The notes under the pieces: model-generated | Database searches by the model: none | Seen by the model: only the letters and a program-made list of their open reading frames with translations | Told to the model about the DNA's origin: nothing | Part shown: piece by piece, positions 6,075 through 8,061 of the stretch | How positions within the stretch are numbered: position 1 is the first letter of the stretch | Layout of the letters: the number at the start of each line of letters is the position of its first letter | Assembly: GCA_964346085.1 (NCBI GenBank) | Contig: CAYFSZ010000067.1 | Span: 1 to 8,061, forward strand | From: UBA5436 sp964346085 | GTDB lineage: Bacteria > Bacillota > Clostridia > Saccharofermentanales > DTU023 | Direction: 5' to 3' | DNA: 8,061 nt | Made by a program: the position numbers and the translations under genes

Positions 6075-7184
6075 ATGTTACAAGATATTTTATTAGCGAG
6101 TGGTAGCGTAGTTTTAATTTCTGTCCTATTAGCAGCTATTATTTCGGTTGCAGAACATTATTTAAATAACTATGGTGTCTGCCAATTAGATATCAATGAT
6201 GGAGATAAAGTGTTAGAGGTTAATGGGGGATCTTCCTTGTTACAAACTTTAGCTCAAGAAAAAGTTTTTATACCATCAGCTTGCGGCGGAAAAGCAACAT
6301 GTGGATTATGTAAACTACGCGTTCTCGAGGGAGCAGGTCCTGTACTTCCTACAGAAGAACCATATTTATCTGATGCTGAAAGAGCGAATAATACAAGGCT
6401 TGCTTGCCAAATCAAAGTCAAGAATGCGATGAAATTGTATGTTCCTGAGGAATTATTCAATATTCAAGCTTTTGAATGTGATGTGGAACGTTTGACAGAT
6501 ATGACTTACGATATGCGTGAAGTTCGTCTTCGTCTACCTGCTGACCAACAAATTAAATTCAAAGCAGGGCAATTCATGCAATTTTATACAAAACCATACG
6601 ACAACATTAAAGAAGGTGTTATTAGAGCGTACTCAATTTCATCTTCACCAAATGAACCATCTCATTTGGAATTTATGATTCGTCGTATTCCAGATGGTAT
6701 TGCTTCAAACTTTGTCCATAAAGCACTTAATGAGGGTGACAAGATTCAAGTAACAGGGCCGTTTGGTGATTTCTATTTGCGTGGTGGAGAAGGTGTTCAT
6801 GAATTAATAATGATTTGTGGGGCATCTGGTTTAGCTCCAATCGCTTCATTATTGCGCTATATCATGGAAGAAAAACTGGATTACAAGATTAGAGTATATT
6901 TTTCAGTTTCTACGGTAAAAGATATTTTCTATTTTGATACGATTGAAAAATGGTGTGAAGAATTCCCAAATATCACATTTATTCCATCAGTTACCAGAAC
7001 TTCAGAAGGCGATGGGTGGACAGGTGAGACAAGATTGATACCTGATTTACTCAGAGCTGACTTGGATAGCGGAGAAGGTAGAGAAGCGTATATGTGTGGA
7101 GGACCTGGCTTGCTTAATGCATCAGTTAAGGCATTGATGGAAGTTGGTTTCAGAAGAGATCAAATTTTCTTCGATGAATTCTAA
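6075..7184 (+). CDS. nqrF: Na+-NQR-type NADH dehydrogenase subunit F
   Basis: This 369-residue protein is the NADH entry subunit: it oxidises NADH with FAD and passes electrons singly through a 2Fe-2S cluster towards NqrD/E. An N-terminal membrane anchor spans residues about 5-27. A plant-type ferredoxin domain follows (about 35-128), with cluster ligands Cys70, Cys76, Cys79 and Cys111 in the pattern CGGKATCGLC...LAC. A ferredoxin-NADP-reductase-like module follows: FAD motif RAYSISS (184-190), pyridine-nucleotide motif GASGLAP (249-255), YMCGGPG (339-345), and the short aromatic/acidic C-terminus FFDEF. It is somewhat shorter than Vibrio NqrF (about 408), but all cofactor motifs look intact. 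The ribosome site AGGGGG (6062-6067) overlaps the nqrE stop and is 7 nt from the ATG. Related oxygenase reductases share the fold, but the membrane anchor and operon position make NqrF clear. Confidence 0.94.
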   Translation: MLQDILLASGSVVLISVLLAAIISVAEHYLNNYGVCQLDINDGDKVLEVNGGSSLLQTLAQEKVFIPSACGGKATCGLCKLRVLEGAGPVLPTEEPYLSDAERANNTRLACQIKVKNAMKLYVPEELFNIQAFECDVERLTDMTYDMREVRLRLPADQQIKFKAGQFMQFYTKPYDNIKEGVIRAYSISSSPNEPSHLEFMIRRIPDGIASNFVHKALNEGDKIQVTGPFGDFYLRGGEGVHELIMICGASGLAPIASLLRYIMEEKLDYKIRVYFSVSTVKDIFYFDTIEKWCEEFPNITFIPSVTRTSEGDGWTGETRLIPDLLRADLDSGEGREAYMCGGPGLLNASVKALMEVGFRRDQIFFDEF

Positions 7185-7185
7185 T

Positions 7186-7190
7186 GGAGG
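7186..7190 (+). promoter_or_regulatory. Ribosome binding site deciding the start of the post-nqrF gene
   Basis: GGAGG lies just after the nqrF stop. Two adjacent ATG codons follow at 7194 and 7197, at distances of 3 and 6 nt. The second is nearer the usual spacing, so 7197 is preferred. Confidence 0.55.
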
Positions 7191-7196
7191 TTTATG

Positions 7197-7655
7197 ATGA
7201 AAGAAAATCCAAAAGAAATGACTATTCGTGAAGATATGGAAGAAGGTGTTTTAAGCCAAGAAGGATTCCTTGGTGATGATACCAGAAGTATAAACGAAAT
7301 TATTAGAGAAGACCAAGATGTCTTGGAAACAAAAGGTATTTCACAAAAAGACTTAGCAATTGCAATGCGTCGTTTGATGATTGCCGGGCAAGATGGTTTG
7401 GGTGATCCGATTGAGTTCGAAGGTTATGAAGTAAAAGTTGATGAGTGGCGGGGAAAAATCGCTTGTCCATTCAAAGATAATCACAAAACAGCAAAAAAGA
7501 TTATCAATGTTAAACGATTATCCGACGGGAAAGATATGTGCTGGTCTGCCTTGAGCGTTCATTTAATTGATCATCATTGTTTCTTTCAAGGACGTGGGGC
7601 AACATATCGCCTTGAACCAATTGAGTTGATTGATTTATTGTCCGATTTACTTTGA
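7197..7655 (+). CDS. Uncharacterised Cys/His-containing protein cotranscribed with nqrBCDEF
   Basis: I do not recognise this 152-residue protein (153 if the ATG at 7194 is used). It has no signal peptide or membrane segment and is acidic in its first 50 residues, so it is probably a soluble cytoplasmic protein. Residues about 27-65 look helical, with the phrase ISQKDLAIAMRRLMIAG. A C-terminal block, numbered from 7194, contains Cys91 (IACPF), His97, Cys116, His123, His127, His128 and Cys129, then FQGRGATYRLEP. Together these could bind a metal or a nucleotide, but no known motif is matched by eye. The gene begins 12 nt after the nqrF stop, has its own GGAGG site, and is followed by the operon terminator, so it is very likely made with the Nqr subunits. 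Possible roles are assembly factor, regulatory subunit, or an extra electron-transfer partner in a complex whose NqrA is not encoded here. All of these are inferred from position only. Confidence 0.85.
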   Translation: MKENPKEMTIREDMEEGVLSQEGFLGDDTRSINEIIREDQDVLETKGISQKDLAIAMRRLMIAGQDGLGDPIEFEGYEVKVDEWRGKIACPFKDNHKTAKKIINVKRLSDGKDMCWSALSVHLIDHHCFFQGRGATYRLEPIELIDLLSDLL

Positions 7656-7676
7656 TTAGAGCATAGCCCAAATACC

Positions 7677-7709
7677 AAAACACTTCATCACTTGATGAAG
7701 TGTTTTTTT
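7677..7709 (+). terminator. Intrinsic terminator of the nqr operon
   Basis: A perfect 13-bp stem, AAAACACTTCATC (7677-7689) with GATGAAGTGTTTT (7694-7706), encloses the 4-nt loop ACTT, and the T-run continues to 7709 (seven Ts). It lies 21 nt after the stop of the last operon gene. The run of As on the left side would also give a short T-tail on the other strand. Confidence 0.92.
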
Positions 7710-7736
7710 GTTCAAGCAAAAATGAAATGTTATAAT
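7708..7736 (+). promoter_or_regulatory. Extended -10 promoter of the PPK2 gene
   Basis: A perfect TATAAT (7731-7736) is preceded by TGT (7728-7730), making an extended -10. TTGTTC (7708-7713) sits 17 nt upstream as a 3/6 -35 and overlaps the T-tract of the preceding terminator. Transcription would start near 7742, giving a leader of about 20 nt before the ATG at 7764. Confidence 0.75.
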
Positions 7737-7763
7737 CAGAGTTAACAAAAAGGAGGCATCATC

Positions 7764-8061
7764 ATGCTAAAAAAATATACAATAGATGGAACAAAAAAGT
7801 TAAACATCAAAAAACTTCCGACTAACGCAAAAAAAGAAAAACTTAATCGTGAAGAGATTGAAGTGAAGTATGAAGAGAATACTAAAAAGATGGCCACTTT
7901 GCAGGATAAATTATATGCTGCTGGAAAAGAAGGTATCGTTGTTATTTTTCAAGCCTTAGATGCAGCGGGTAAAGATTCATCCATTAAGAAAGTGATGACT
8001 ACTATGAATCCACAAGGTGTTCATGTTCATAGTTTTGGTGTCCCTAGTGAAGAAGAATTGA
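7764..8061 (+). CDS. Polyphosphate kinase 2 family protein (3'-truncated by window edge)
   Basis: The first 99 codons of a PPK2-family phosphotransferase are visible; the frame is open to the right edge. PPK2 enzymes move phosphate between inorganic polyphosphate and nucleotides in the cytoplasm. A Lys-rich N-terminal region (residues 1-45) leads to a beta strand and the Walker A loop FQALDAAGKDSSIKKVM (62-78), with Lys70 as the phosphate-binding lysine, then MNPQGVHVHSF (81-91) and VPSEEEL (93-99), all PPK2 hallmarks. The Lys commonly found after HSF in this family appears to be Gly92 here. Walker B and the lid lie beyond the window, so whether it prefers AMP, ADP or GDP cannot be judged. 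The start is firm: AGGAGG at 7751-7756 is 7 nt ahead of the ATG. It has its own promoter and is not part of the nqr operon. Confidence 0.9.
   Translation, partial: MLKKYTIDGTKKLNIKKLPTNAKKEKLNREEIEVKYEENTKKMATLQDKLYAAGKEGIVVIFQALDAAGKDSSIKKVMTTMNPQGVHVHSFGVPSEEEL

Noticed and set aside
3285..7184. Assignment of the operon as Rnf (ferredoxin:NAD+ oxidoreductase)
   Set aside because: RnfB (multi-cluster ferredoxin protein) and RnfC are absent, while a complete NqrF with FAD, NADH and 2Fe-2S motifs is present and NqrD carries the NCIVMGRAEAY signature.

Overview
The window is AT-rich, with strong AGGAGG-type ribosome binding sites, consensus-like sigma-A promoters and tight gene packing. Together with OatA-type cell-wall acyltransferases, this suggests a low-GC Gram-positive bacterium (Bacillota). 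A Lactobacillales or Carnobacteriaceae-like host is plausible, but that is an inference from gene style and not an identification. All genes are on the + strand.

Left part (1-3150): two paralogous surface-polymer O-acyltransferase genes flank a small membrane-anchored MORN-repeat protein gene. The first acyltransferase is cut by the window edge, so only its extracytoplasmic SGNH esterase-type domain is present, and its GDS block reads ADS. The second is complete: an acyltransferase-3 membrane domain, a charged helical spacer and an SGNH domain. A promoter at 629-657 and a leader hairpin at 733-756 precede the MORN gene, which is 1 nt from the second acyltransferase gene.

Middle part (3285-7655): a compact operon for a sodium-pumping NADH:quinone oxidoreductase-type complex, in the order nqrB, nqrC, nqrD, nqrE, nqrF. 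It is followed by an unrecognised soluble protein gene of about 152 codons, rich in conserved-looking Cys and His near its C-terminus. NqrF would take electrons from NADH through FAD and a 2Fe-2S cluster. NqrD/E carry the paired cysteines for the intramembrane iron site. NqrC and NqrB carry covalent-FMN motifs, canonical in NqrC and altered in NqrB. No nqrA lies in the window, either ahead of nqrB or after nqrF. The Nqr layout without NqrA and the cotranscribed unknown gene are the most interesting points here. The operon has an extended -10 promoter with an overlapping dyad and ends at a strong intrinsic terminator (7677-7709).

Right end (7708-8061): a clear extended -10 promoter, whose -35 lies in the terminator T-tract, drives a polyphosphate kinase 2 family gene. 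That gene runs off the window with 99 codons visible, including the Walker A motif.
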